Source: JADJPF01 sp964492845
Lineage (GTDB): Bacteria; Acidobacteriota; Blastocatellia; Chloracidobacteriales; JADJPF01
Assembly (NCBI GenBank): GCA_964492845.1
Contig: CAZBMZ010000002.1
Location: 248,001 to 312,000, forward strand
DNA length: 64,000 bases
Direction: 5' to 3'
The notes under the pieces are model-generated. The model worked only from the letters and a program-made list of their open reading frames with translations, did not search any database and was not told the origin of the DNA. This document shows positions 43,652 through 52,942 of the stretch, piece by piece (the first letter of the stretch is position 1; every line of letters begins with the position of its first letter). The position numbers were made by a program, and so were the translations under genes.

Positions 43652-46042
43652 TTGGATATTTCCGCATATCCTGTTCATTTAACATCCATTAATTTAGCAA
43701 CACGGGATCTTGTGCAACAAGCTAACTATCCTCTAGTTGCACGGCATGATTTTTTCAAAAGTAATCCTGGAGAAGGTATCTTCCATGTTCCTCTTGGCAA
43801 AGCAGGATATAACGCACAAACAAACCTAATGGAACTACCTAAAGTTGATGTTATAGTGGGCAATCCGCCTTATGTGCGACAAGAAAAAATTAACGAATAC
43901 TACGGAACAACTTACAAAAAATTCCTGCAAAATGAAGCAAAACAAGATGCACCCGATATTGAACTTTCAGGTCGTTCAGATATTCTTTGTTATTTTTTTA
44001 CCCATGGTGGAACGTTTCTTAAGCCAGAAGGATATATGGGACTATTAACTAGTTCCAACTGGTTAGACACAGCTTATGGGTTTGCTTTACAAGAATATTT
44101 GCTTAATAACTATGAGATTGTTGCAATAATTGAATCTAATTGTGAACCATGGTTTACAGGAGCGCGTGTAACAACTGCTGCAACCATTCTCAAAAAGCAA
44201 TTAGATCCAATAAAGCGCATTACAAACACTGTAAGATTTGTTTGGCTAAAGCGTCCTCTTGAAGAACTTTTAACTTATGCAAATAGTGAACATGACCGTC
44301 GTCTAACATTTGAAGATTTACGAGATCGTATTATGAGTTTAACTGCTGATGAAGAAACAGATTCTTGGCGGGTACGGATTTATAATCAGGGAGAACTATA
44401 CAAAAAAGGTTGCCTACCAATAGCTTTTAGCGAAGTTGAAGAGGACGATGAAGAAGATAATGGAGAAATAGCGATACAACCTAATGTTAGTAAAAAGTTG
44501 CCAGGTATAGAGGAAAATAAGTCTGGAGAAAATTCAGTAAAAAGTGCTTACATTGGTTATAAATGGGGTATCTTTCTTCGCGCTCCTAACATTGTTTTCA
44601 AACTTCTTGCAAAAGGAGACAACCATTTTGTACCACTTGGACAAATGGCAGAAGTAAAATTTGGCCTTAAAAGTGGTTGTGATAAGTTTTTCTTTCCACG
44701 AGATATAACCGACAAAAGTTTAGCTGAAACTACTAGTAATGCAGATTTTAAAGAACGTTATGGCATTAATCGTTCTGAAACAAAGGATATTCGTATTATT
44801 CTTGCTGGTGATGGCTCATCACACCTTATAGAAGCAAAATATCTTGAACCCGAAGTACATGGCCTTATGGATATAAGTTCTGTTTATCTATCCAATAAAA
44901 TGCTAGACCGTTTTGTAATTATGCTTCCTACACAAATTCCTAGTGACGATAAATATGCACTTAAATATATTGCTTGGGGAGAAAGAGAAAAATTTAATTC
45001 TGGTAGTACTTGTCAAAGTAGAATTAGTACAAATCGTAGTTGGTATGACTTGACTGGTCGTAGAAGAGGAGAAATCATTTGGCCAAAACTTCATCAATAC
45101 CGCCACATTACTGCTTATAATCCAGAAGGATTAACATGTAATTGTAATTTGTATGATATTTTTACTAGCATAGATATTAATCCTAAACACTTATGTGCTT
45201 TACTAAACAGCACAGTTGTAGCTTTAATGAAGTTTCTATTTGGAAGTCAAATGGGTAGAGAAGCTAATCAAGTTACAGAAATATTTGATACAAAGATGAT
45301 GCTTATTCCTGATCTACATATTGCCCCAATTAATGTAAAAAACAGGCTTGAGCAAGCTTTCAATTCGATATGCCAACGTAAGACCCTTCCGCTTGTTGAT
45401 GTTGACTCAAATTCTACAAGTTGGACAGGTGAACTTGCTCTGGAAGATCGTCAACAGCTTGATGATGCTGTATTAGAATTGCTTGGTATTACTAATAGCC
45501 AGGAACGAAAACAGTTACGCGATGAACTATACTCAGAAATGACTGCTCTTTATAGGCAATTTCGAGTAGCTGAACGCAAGATGCAACGTCATCGCTCGAC
45601 AACAGCACGCCAAGGGCGTGCTTCGGCACAAAGTATTGCAACAGAAATTTGGGATAATCTAGAAACACCTTTTATTTATCGCACCCCTTTAGATTTTATT
45701 ATTAAAGGTGCTAGAACCGAAAAGATAGACTTACCTTTAGGACATGCAAAGATTGTTAAGGGTAATATGTTTCACTCAGATAGTGTGCAGATTGGTACAA
45801 CAACTTTTGAACTTGGTGATATAAAACGTTGTGAGTTTATCAAAAAACTTTGTGATATTGGGGTGAATGGAACAATCACTTTACCAATACAATCGGAACA
45901 CTGCGATAAGGCATTAAAAGAGTATGAGTCCTACGTTATTAAAACTACCGAAAAATTTTCTGCTTTAGCTTCCACCCACACCGTTGATGAGGTAATGCAA
46001 GAACGTGTTGTAAAGGAACTTTGGAAAAAGTTACGCATATAA
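43652..46042 (+). pseudogene. Type IIG-like restriction-methyltransferase, 3' part (interrupted)
   Basis: The frame is open from 43556, just after a TAG at 43553. The first possible start is TTG at 43652, which lies inside the conserved segment (the preceding codons read LINTLYG), so it is not a natural N-terminus. The 796 residues begin LDISAYPVHLTSINLATRDL and contain the methyltransferase motif NPPYVRQEKI. A target-recognition-like region and a helical C-terminus follow. Together with 42297-43490 this gives a full-length Eco57I-like enzyme of about 1200 residues, cutting and methylating adenine in one chain. As it stands, motif I and NPPY are on different fragments, so the enzyme is probably inactive. 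Confidence 0.75.
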
Positions 46043-46352
46043 AAATTTTGTAACTTGTTGTTTTTCTAGTTATTGGAGAATGTACAAATCACAAAGCAAT
46101 ATAGGCATACTGCTACATTAACTAATTGTCAAATACTATGTCTTGAAATTTCAAAATAAGATAATTACTAGTAATTGTCTTTAGTATAATTGCATCTTCA
46201 ACATAACAAAAATTTTTGCTTCTGCAATAACCATATAGAAAATAGATCTATAAATATGATAATGTTAGCCGGTTATTTTACTTATCATCTTTAGCATTTT
46301 ACAAATCAAAAACAGCACATTTTTCAAACATATTTTATTAATTGATTGATCC
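46043..46352. other. Intergenic region before nuoC
   Basis: These 310 bp are AT-rich. I see no coding sequence or RNA gene. A consensus-like TATAAT (near 46187) lacks a good -35 box, so the promoter of the nuo genes cannot be fixed. No remnants of nuoA or nuoB are visible here. Confidence 0.5.
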
Positions 46353-47000
46353 ATGACTACAGAAAATAATAAATCTAATGACCAAGCTGGAGTAAATAAA
46401 CATCCTAGCGAAATATCTGTTAAGAAACTCCCTAGACGTGCCGCTAGTGCAATGCCCGTAACAGAAATAGCCAACGATAATTTAATAGATTTATTAAAAA
46501 AGCAATTTGGCAAGGCTTTACTCTCAGCAAATGAAATAAATGGTCAACAGGTCTTAAAAGTAGATAAATCAAAATTAATAGAAATCCTATTTTACTTACG
46601 TGATAATGAGACAGTAGCTTTTAATATGCTAACTGACCTTACAGCAGTTCATTTTCCAGATAGAGAAGAATATCCCTTTGAAATGGTTTATCAGCTTTAC
46701 TCAATTGCTGCAAAACGTCGGCTACGTGTTAAAGTTGACTTAAAAGAAGAAGAAACCCTTCAAACAGTAAGCAATATTTGGGGAACGGCTAATTGGCTAG
46801 AACGCGAAGTTTATGATTTATTTGGTATTAGATTTGATGAACACCCGGATTTAAGAAGGATTTTATTGCCTAGTGGTTGGGTAGGTCATCCGCTAAGAAA
46901 AGAGTACCCACTAGAATATAAAGATAATGAATGGGTAGCGGATAATCTGCAAATTAGAGATATTCCAACAGAAGGCGACTTTAGCGGCAAATTTGAGTAA
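46353..47000 (+). CDS. nuoC: NADH-quinone oxidoreductase subunit C
   Basis: This is a 215-residue peripheral subunit of complex I. Conserved segments are FNMLTDLTAVHFPDR, FEMVYQLYSIAAKRRLRVKVDL, and the C-terminal TANWLEREVYDLFGIRFDEHPDLRRILLP with GHPLRKEYPLEY. About 45 N-terminal residues are polar and probably disordered, longer than most NuoC proteins. An internal ATG at residue 34 would give a standard length, but I kept the first ATG because no better ribosome site is seen. It lies 11 bases before nuoD and is separate from it, not a NuoCD fusion. Confidence 0.93.
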   Translation: MTTENNKSNDQAGVNKHPSEISVKKLPRRAASAMPVTEIANDNLIDLLKKQFGKALLSANEINGQQVLKVDKSKLIEILFYLRDNETVAFNMLTDLTAVHFPDREEYPFEMVYQLYSIAAKRRLRVKVDLKEEETLQTVSNIWGTANWLEREVYDLFGIRFDEHPDLRRILLPSGWVGHPLRKEYPLEYKDNEWVADNLQIRDIPTEGDFSGKFE

Positions 47001-47011
47001 ATTGTTAATTT

Positions 47012-48142
47012 ATGAATGAGCTAACCGACATTACACGACCAGAAATTGATAGTAGTGAAATGGTCTTAAGCATGGGGCCACAACATCCGGCTACACATGG
47101 AGTTTTAAGAGTTATCTTAAAGCTTGATGGTGAGACGGTTACAGACCTGGATTGTGATATTGGTTATTTACATCGTGGAGTAGAAAAAATTTGCGAGCAT
47201 CGAAACTATTCAATGATTGCTCCTTATTTTGACCGTACCGATTATATTGCGGCTGTATCAAATGGGCTTTGTTATGTTGAAACAGTAGAAAAAGCCTTAA
47301 ATTTAGAAATCCCACAAAGAGCGCAATACTTAAGGGTTATCCTAACAGAGTTTAATAGACTTTCTAGCCATTTACTTTGGCTAGCAACACATGCTTTAGA
47401 TATTGGAGCAGTGACGGTTTTTCTTTGGGCATTTCGTGAGAGAGAAGAAGTCTTAAAGATTTTTGAAAATTTTTTTGGCGCGCGCCTAACTTGTCATGCT
47501 TTTCGTATTGGCGGAATGAGCTATGATGCTTATGATGGCTTTGCTGAACAAGTAAAAAGCTTTTGTAAAACGTTTCCAGAACGGCTAGCCGAATATGAAA
47601 CAATGCTTAGTAATAATAGGATTTGGCTAAGTCGGACTGTTGGAGTTGGAATTATTTCCGCAGAATCAGCCGTAGACATTGGGCTAACTGGGCCTGTGCT
47701 TCGTGCTTCTGGTGTTGATTGGGATATACGCAAAGCACACCCTTATGAGTGCTATGCGGATTTAGATTTCGACATCCCTTATGGTGAAAATGGCGACACT
47801 TACGACCGTTATTTGGTAAGAATGGCAGAGATGCGACAGTCTCGACGAATTATTTTACAAGCACTAGAAAAATTACCTGAAGGTTTAATAATGGCAGAAA
47901 AAACGCCTAAAGTAATTAAACCTCCTATTGGGGAGTATTATCACTCAATCGAAGGGCCAAAAGGCGAGCTAGGCATTTATTTAGTTAGTGATGGCTCGAC
48001 TCAACCAGCAAGATTAAGGATTCGTCCACCTTCTTTTATAAATTTACAGGCTTTAAGACAAATGGCTGTAGGTCATTTATATGCTGATGTTGTTGCTATT
48101 ATTGGTACTTTAGATATTGTATTAGGTGAGATTGATAGATAA
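47012..48142 (+). CDS. nuoD: NADH-quinone oxidoreductase subunit D
   Basis: This 376-residue quinone-site subunit includes MVLSMGPQHPATHGVLRV, DCDIGYLHRGVEKICEHRNY, the YFDRTDYIAAVSN segment, and the C-terminal PARLRIRPPSFINLQALRQM. It is a shorter form than the NuoD part of Escherichia coli NuoCD, as usual for free NuoD. It ends with DIVLGEIDR, the usual family end. It is followed 5 bases later by nuoH. Quinone is probably menaquinone, given mqnC in this window. Confidence 0.96.
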   Translation: MNELTDITRPEIDSSEMVLSMGPQHPATHGVLRVILKLDGETVTDLDCDIGYLHRGVEKICEHRNYSMIAPYFDRTDYIAAVSNGLCYVETVEKALNLEIPQRAQYLRVILTEFNRLSSHLLWLATHALDIGAVTVFLWAFREREEVLKIFENFFGARLTCHAFRIGGMSYDAYDGFAEQVKSFCKTFPERLAEYETMLSNNRIWLSRTVGVGIISAESAVDIGLTGPVLRASGVDWDIRKAHPYECYADLDFDIPYGENGDTYDRYLVRMAEMRQSRRIILQALEKLPEGLIMAEKTPKVIKPPIGEYYHSIEGPKGELGIYLVSDGSTQPARLRIRPPSFINLQALRQMAVGHLYADVVAIIGTLDIVLGEIDR

Positions 48143-48147
48143 AAATT

Positions 48148-49446
48148 ATGATGCAATTTCTATTACAAGCTGCGCCAACCTGGTTTACTAGTTTGCCGAT
48201 TATTCGTGATCGGATTGATCCGCTAGTAACACACTATTTTTTATGGCCGCTAGTACAAATTGCTATTGTATTTTTTGTTGTTCTTACCTTGGTTGCTTAT
48301 TTAACTTTAGCAGAAAGAAAAATTAGTGCTTGGATTCAGGTTAGAATCGGCCCTAATCGTGTTGGGCCACAAGGGATTTTGCAACCACTTGCTGACGGTC
48401 TTAAATTACTGATAAAAGAGGATCTTATCCCTCTTAATGCTGATAAAACAGTTTTTGCTATTGCTCCAATAATTTCTTTAGTTGCTGCATTAATAGTTTT
48501 AGCTGTAATTCCTTGGGGGGCGGCCTGGGCAACAATTTCCAACATTGATATTGGACTTTTATTTGTTTTAGCTGTGTCTTCTATAGGAATATTAGGTATT
48601 ATTCTGGGTGGCTGGGCTTCTAACAGTAAATTTGCTTTGTTGGGTGCTTTGCGTTCTTCGGCACAGATGGTTAGCTATGAAGTAGCAATGGGACTCTCCT
48701 TAATTGGCTGTCTAATGTTTACCAAGACTTTAGCACTCCAAGACACTGTAATTGCACAAGAACAGCTACATATTTGGATCGTTTTGTTTCAACCTTTAGG
48801 ATTTTTGATCTACTTAATTAGTGGAATTGCTGAAACCAACCGCGCACCTTTTGACTTACCAGAAGCAGAATCAGAACTTGTAGCAGGATTTCATACAGAA
48901 TATAGCGGATTTAGATTTTCAATATTTTTTATTGCTGAATACACCAATATGCTAATTATTTCAGCTATTGGGGTTACAATGTTTTTAGGTGGCTGGTATT
49001 TGCCTGGTCTAAGCTATTTGCTAACACCTGGCAGCACACTTTTTGTAATTGTTTCTGTTTTAGTATTTTTTACTAAAACACTAACTTTGCTTTATGTATT
49101 TTTCTGGCTTCGTTGGAGTTTGCCACGCTATCGTTATGATCAGCTAATGGAACTTGGTTGGAAATGGATGATTCCAGCCGGTTTAGCTAATATTATTTTA
49201 ACTGCAATTATTTTTGTTATTGCTCAAGAGCTAGGTTTTATTAGTTCACAGCTTAATGCTATAGCAATTACAACAGCGGGATATATATTTTTAATTCTTA
49301 CAGCTTTTGTTGTTACAGTACCAGTAACTTGGATAATCTTAGGGCAAATTAATCAACGCTCAAGAGATTTTAATTTACGTGAAGCCGAAAGTTTACCAAT
49401 AAATAGATCTGTTAAAGGAATAAAAAAAGACTCTACAACAGTCTAA
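48148..49446 (+). CDS. nuoH: NADH-quinone oxidoreductase subunit H
   Basis: This 432-residue membrane subunit lies at the junction between the quinone site and the proton pumps. It contains the conserved ERKISAWIQVRIGPNRVGPQ loop, LADGLKLLIKEDLIP, the GWASNSKFALLGALRSSAQMVSYEV segment, and ETNRAPFDLPEAESELVAGFHTEYSG. The length is about 80-100 residues above the common 325-350. The extra sequence is an N-terminal periplasmic-type segment and a C-terminal helix plus basic tail (after about 395). In many genomes nuoI follows nuoH, but here nuoJ follows 21 bases later. Confidence 0.95.
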   Translation: MMQFLLQAAPTWFTSLPIIRDRIDPLVTHYFLWPLVQIAIVFFVVLTLVAYLTLAERKISAWIQVRIGPNRVGPQGILQPLADGLKLLIKEDLIPLNADKTVFAIAPIISLVAALIVLAVIPWGAAWATISNIDIGLLFVLAVSSIGILGIILGGWASNSKFALLGALRSSAQMVSYEVAMGLSLIGCLMFTKTLALQDTVIAQEQLHIWIVLFQPLGFLIYLISGIAETNRAPFDLPEAESELVAGFHTEYSGFRFSIFFIAEYTNMLIISAIGVTMFLGGWYLPGLSYLLTPGSTLFVIVSVLVFFTKTLTLLYVFFWLRWSLPRYRYDQLMELGWKWMIPAGLANIILTAIIFVIAQELGFISSQLNAIAITTAGYIFLILTAFVVTVPVTWIILGQINQRSRDFNLREAESLPINRSVKGIKKDSTTV

Positions 49447-49467
49447 ATTACTAGTTTTAAGGATTTT

Positions 49468-50049
49468 ATGAAATTAGTTGGAATAGAAGCAGTGCTTTTT
49501 TATTTACTTGCATTAGTAGCAGTTTTATTTGCTATTTTTATGGTCACTGCTCGCAATGCTGTTCATAGTGCGTTGCTGCTAATTTCAACCCTGGTTGCAA
49601 CTGCTGGAATTTATTTACTTTTACATGCTGAGTTTATTGCTGGAGTGCAGATTTTAGTTTATGTTGGTGGGGTTTTGGTGCTTTTTATTTTTGTAATAAT
49701 GCTGGTAAATATAAAAGAAGACGACAAGAAAATTTTTACCAATCAATTTTTATTAGGTGGAGCAATAACTTTTTTACTTGCCCTAGGAATGATTACTATT
49801 TTACTGCAAACACAAAAAGCTAACCTTTTTGGCTATGGTAAAGCTACTGAACCAATAGCAGAAAGAGTTAAAAATAGCCCTAATATTGTTGGTAGTCATA
49901 ATATTTCACAAAATACAATTAAAATTGGGCAAGAGCTTTATACAAAATATATGTTGCCTTTTGAAATTGCTTCTTTAGTCTTACTTGTGGCGATTATTGG
50001 AGCTATAAGACTAGGAAGAGAACGTAAACAAGAAAAAATTTATGATTAA
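49468..50049 (+). CDS. nuoJ: NADH-quinone oxidoreductase subunit J
   Basis: This 193-residue membrane protein has five hydrophobic helices. ARNAVHSALLLISTLVATAGIYLLLHAEFIAGVQILVYVGGVLVLFIFVIML is the NuoJ signature, with the conserved Glu and the bulge-helix glycines. The loop of about 40 residues between helices 4 and 5 is longer than average. It forms part of the proton-translocating membrane arm. The ribosome site AAGGA precedes the ATG, and nuoK starts about 50 bases downstream. Confidence 0.94.
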   Translation: MKLVGIEAVLFYLLALVAVLFAIFMVTARNAVHSALLLISTLVATAGIYLLLHAEFIAGVQILVYVGGVLVLFIFVIMLVNIKEDDKKIFTNQFLLGGAITFLLALGMITILLQTQKANLFGYGKATEPIAERVKNSPNIVGSHNISQNTIKIGQELYTKYMLPFEIASLVLLVAIIGAIRLGRERKQEKIYD

Positions 50050-50102
50050 TTATTAAAGCTTTACTTTAACTTGCCAAGTATAACTTATTGAATATTAACG
50101 AT

Positions 50103-50513
50103 ATGTCATTAATGATAAATTTCTTATTACAAACTCAAGAAGTTGTTCCAACTAGCGTAACGGAACGACTTACGCAGGGTCTTTTTAATGTTAATATCAA
50201 TAATTTTTTAGTCTTGAGTGTACTACTTTTTACTATTGGCGTTGCTGGAGTTTTGACTAGACGAAACGTAATTGTAATTTTTATGTCTATCGAACTAATA
50301 CTTAATGCTGTAAACATTAATTTAGTTGCTTTTTCTCGCTACTGGTTTTTACAAACGCCAAACGCAAGTAACATTTATTTAGGTGAAATATTTACTTTAT
50401 TTGTTATTGTAATTGCTGCGGCTGAAGCCGTAATTGGACTAGGTATTGTTATTGCATTTTATCGTAATCGAGAAACTATTTCAGTAGATGAAATAGACCT
50501 TCTTAAGCTATAA
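50103..50513 (+). CDS. nuoK: NADH-quinone oxidoreductase subunit K
   Basis: This 136-residue subunit begins at the ATG at 50103. A TTG in frame at 50088 is possible but unlikely. Three transmembrane helices (about 32-125) contain the essential membrane glutamate in FMSIELILNAVNINLVAFSR and the second in AAAEAVIGLGIVIAFYRNR. The 30 residues before the first helix are longer than usual. NuoK is one of the antiporter-like proton path components. The spacing to nuoL is 15 bases. Confidence 0.94.
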   Translation: MSLMINFLLQTQEVVPTSVTERLTQGLFNVNINNFLVLSVLLFTIGVAGVLTRRNVIVIFMSIELILNAVNINLVAFSRYWFLQTPNASNIYLGEIFTLFVIVIAAAEAVIGLGIVIAFYRNRETISVDEIDLLKL

Positions 50514-50528
50514 AAACAGGGTTTATCT

Positions 50529-52904
50529 ATGTTGGAATTGATTTGGCTAATCCCGATATTGCCATTGCTAGGATTTCTAATTAATGGAATCTTGGCAAAA
50601 CGGTTTAATTTTTCTGAAAAGCTGATAGGTGGGGTTGCTGTCAGCACTGTTTTTCTAGCTTTTGTTATCTCGCTTTTAGCTGTAATTAATTATAGTTCTT
50701 GGGTAAAAACCGCTAATAATCAAACAAATTCAACAAATTCAACAAATCAAGCTGTTATACAAAAGCAAGTTGCACCGCCCTATGTTGCTAAACAGTTTAG
50801 TTACACATGGATAACAGGCGGAAAAGCGGTTCTTTCTGAAGGACAAAGTAAAGCTGACTATAAGTTGGCAGACTTTCGCATTGAATGGTCATATCAAATA
50901 GACCATCTTTCAGCCGTTTATATTCTATTTATTACATTTGTTGGGTTGCTAATTCATATTTTTTCTATTGGTTATATGAAGGGTGAAGCGGGTTTTGCTC
51001 GCTTTTTTGCATACCTTAATTTGTTTATGTTTATGATGTTGACTCTAGTTTTAGGGTCAAATTTGCTAATGCTTTTTGTTGGTTGGGAAGGCGTAGGGCT
51101 TTGCTCTTATTTATTGATTGGCTTTTATTTAACAAAAAATGATGCTGCACAAGCTAGCAAAAAAGCATTTATTCTTAATCGTGTTGGAGATTTAGGTTTA
51201 ATTCTAGCTATAATCGCTTTATTTTCAACATTTGGTACTTTGCATTATTATGAAATAGCAAATTTAGTTCAAAGCTACCCTGTAGAAACTCTTGGAACCT
51301 TTGGTTTAATGTCTGGTATTGCTCTTGGGTTATTTATTGGAGCAACAGGAAAAAGTGCGCAAATTCCTCTATATATTTGGCTTCCTGATGCAATGACAGG
51401 GCCAACGCCCGTATCAGCCCTAATTCATGCTGCAACAATGGTGACAGCAGGCGTTTATCTGCTAGCGCGGATGAATATGATTTTTCAACGCTCGCTAACT
51501 ATGATGTTAGTGGTTGCGTTAGTCGGCTCTTTAACAGCCTTTATTGCTGCTACAATTGCAGTTACACAAAAAGATATTAAGAAAATTTTAGCTTATTCTA
51601 CAATTTCCCAAATAGGTTATATGTTTTTAGGCTGTGGTGTAGGGGCTTTTATTGCAGCAGTCTTTCATGTTGTTACACACGCATTTTTTAAGGCTCAGCT
51701 ATTTCTTGGTGCAGGAAGTGTTATTCATAACATCCATCATGAGCAAGATATAACCCGAATGGGTGGACTAAAAAAATACCTACCAACTACCCATAAAACA
51801 ATGATAATAGGTTGGTTAGCTATTTGCGGAATTGCTCCGCTAGCAGGATTTTGGAGTAAAGACGAAATTCTTGCTAAAGCCTTTACTACTACACTTTTTC
51901 ATCCTATTTTAGCTAAGTTTTTATGGGCTATAGGCTTTCTTACTGTAGGAATAACATCTTTTTATATGACTAGGCTAATGGCACTAACTTTTTGGTCAGA
52001 ACAGAAATTTCTTGGTGCTACTGCTAGCGATGGTGGCGAAGAAGTTAATGAAAAAGATGAAAAAGAGAAAAAAGCCATTGTAGAAAATGTAGAAGAAAAC
52101 AAAGAATCTAGTACTCATTTTCGTATAAAATCCGTAACTAATAAAGAAGTTGTTGAAAGTGATACAGAAAAACAAGATAAAATAGATAGTCCAAAAGAAG
52201 TCATTCCTGCACTAGTCGCTAATCCAAAAGAATCTCCTATATTGATGACCTTGCCGCTAGTAATTTTAGCTTTTTTTGCTGCTATACTAGGTTTTATTGG
52301 ACTACCTTTTGGCTATAACTTAATTGATAACTGGTTATCGCCTTCTATTGAAGCACTTAACACAAGCACACATACTTTTGGCGGCTTAGATATAGTTTTA
52401 GCTACTCTTTCTTTAACTTGTTCATTAACAGGAATTTATCTAGCTCATTATATTTATGTTAAAAATCCACAACTTGCAGATACTTGGGCGGATAAACTAA
52501 AACCGTTATACCAACTTAGTATAAGAAAATGGTATTGGGACGATTTACTAGACAATAAATTTGTAGTGTTGATAAAAAAGCTTAATGATCTTTTAGCTGA
52601 AGCTGAACAGCATGTTTTAGACGCTATTCCTAATGGATCGGCTTTAGTTACAAGAGGTGTTAGTATTTTGTCTGGTGCAATGGATCGCTATGGAGTAGAT
52701 TTAGTGGTAAACCTAACAGGTTTAACCACTCGCGCTGGTTCATTGATAGTACGTAGTTTTCACACAGGGTTTTTAAGTAATTATGCTCTATTTATGATAC
52801 TAGGCATAATTTTGATTATTTTTGGTTTGGAGTATCAAGCAATTAAAGATTTTTATTCATATCTGTTTCCTGCGGCACCAAAAGTTCCGCCTACAGTTCC
52901 TTAA
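50529..52904 (+). CDS. nuoL: NADH-quinone oxidoreductase subunit L
   Basis: This 791-residue largest antiporter-like pump subunit is much longer than the typical 610-660. The core is normal: WEGVGLCSYLLIGFY, ATGKSAQIPLYIWLPDAMTGPTPVSALIHAATMVTAGVYLLAR, and KDIKKILAYSTISQIGYM. Two extra soluble segments account for the length: an Asn/Thr-rich loop at about 60-80, and a Glu/Lys-rich insert at about 500-575. The C-terminal lateral helix region (about 640-790) is present. The inserts are low-complexity and lie in loops outside the proton channel. Confidence 0.95.
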   Translation: MLELIWLIPILPLLGFLINGILAKRFNFSEKLIGGVAVSTVFLAFVISLLAVINYSSWVKTANNQTNSTNSTNQAVIQKQVAPPYVAKQFSYTWITGGKAVLSEGQSKADYKLADFRIEWSYQIDHLSAVYILFITFVGLLIHIFSIGYMKGEAGFARFFAYLNLFMFMMLTLVLGSNLLMLFVGWEGVGLCSYLLIGFYLTKNDAAQASKKAFILNRVGDLGLILAIIALFSTFGTLHYYEIANLVQSYPVETLGTFGLMSGIALGLFIGATGKSAQIPLYIWLPDAMTGPTPVSALIHAATMVTAGVYLLARMNMIFQRSLTMMLVVALVGSLTAFIAATIAVTQKDIKKILAYSTISQIGYMFLGCGVGAFIAAVFHVVTHAFFKAQLFLGAGSVIHNIHHEQDITRMGGLKKYLPTTHKTMIIGWLAICGIAPLAGFWSKDEILAKAFTTTLFHPILAKFLWAIGFLTVGITSFYMTRLMALTFWSEQKFLGATASDGGEEVNEKDEKEKKAIVENVEENKESSTHFRIKSVTNKEVVESDTEKQDKIDSPKEVIPALVANPKESPILMTLPLVILAFFAAILGFIGLPFGYNLIDNWLSPSIEALNTSTHTFGGLDIVLATLSLTCSLTGIYLAHYIYVKNPQLADTWADKLKPLYQLSIRKWYWDDLLDNKFVVLIKKLNDLLAEAEQHVLDAIPNGSALVTRGVSILSGAMDRYGVDLVVNLTGLTTRAGSLIVRSFHTGFLSNYALFMILGIILIIFGLEYQAIKDFYSYLFPAAPKVPPTVP

Positions 52905-52942
52905 GTTTAGTTAGTAATTCTAATGAGGGTTGTTCTACAATT

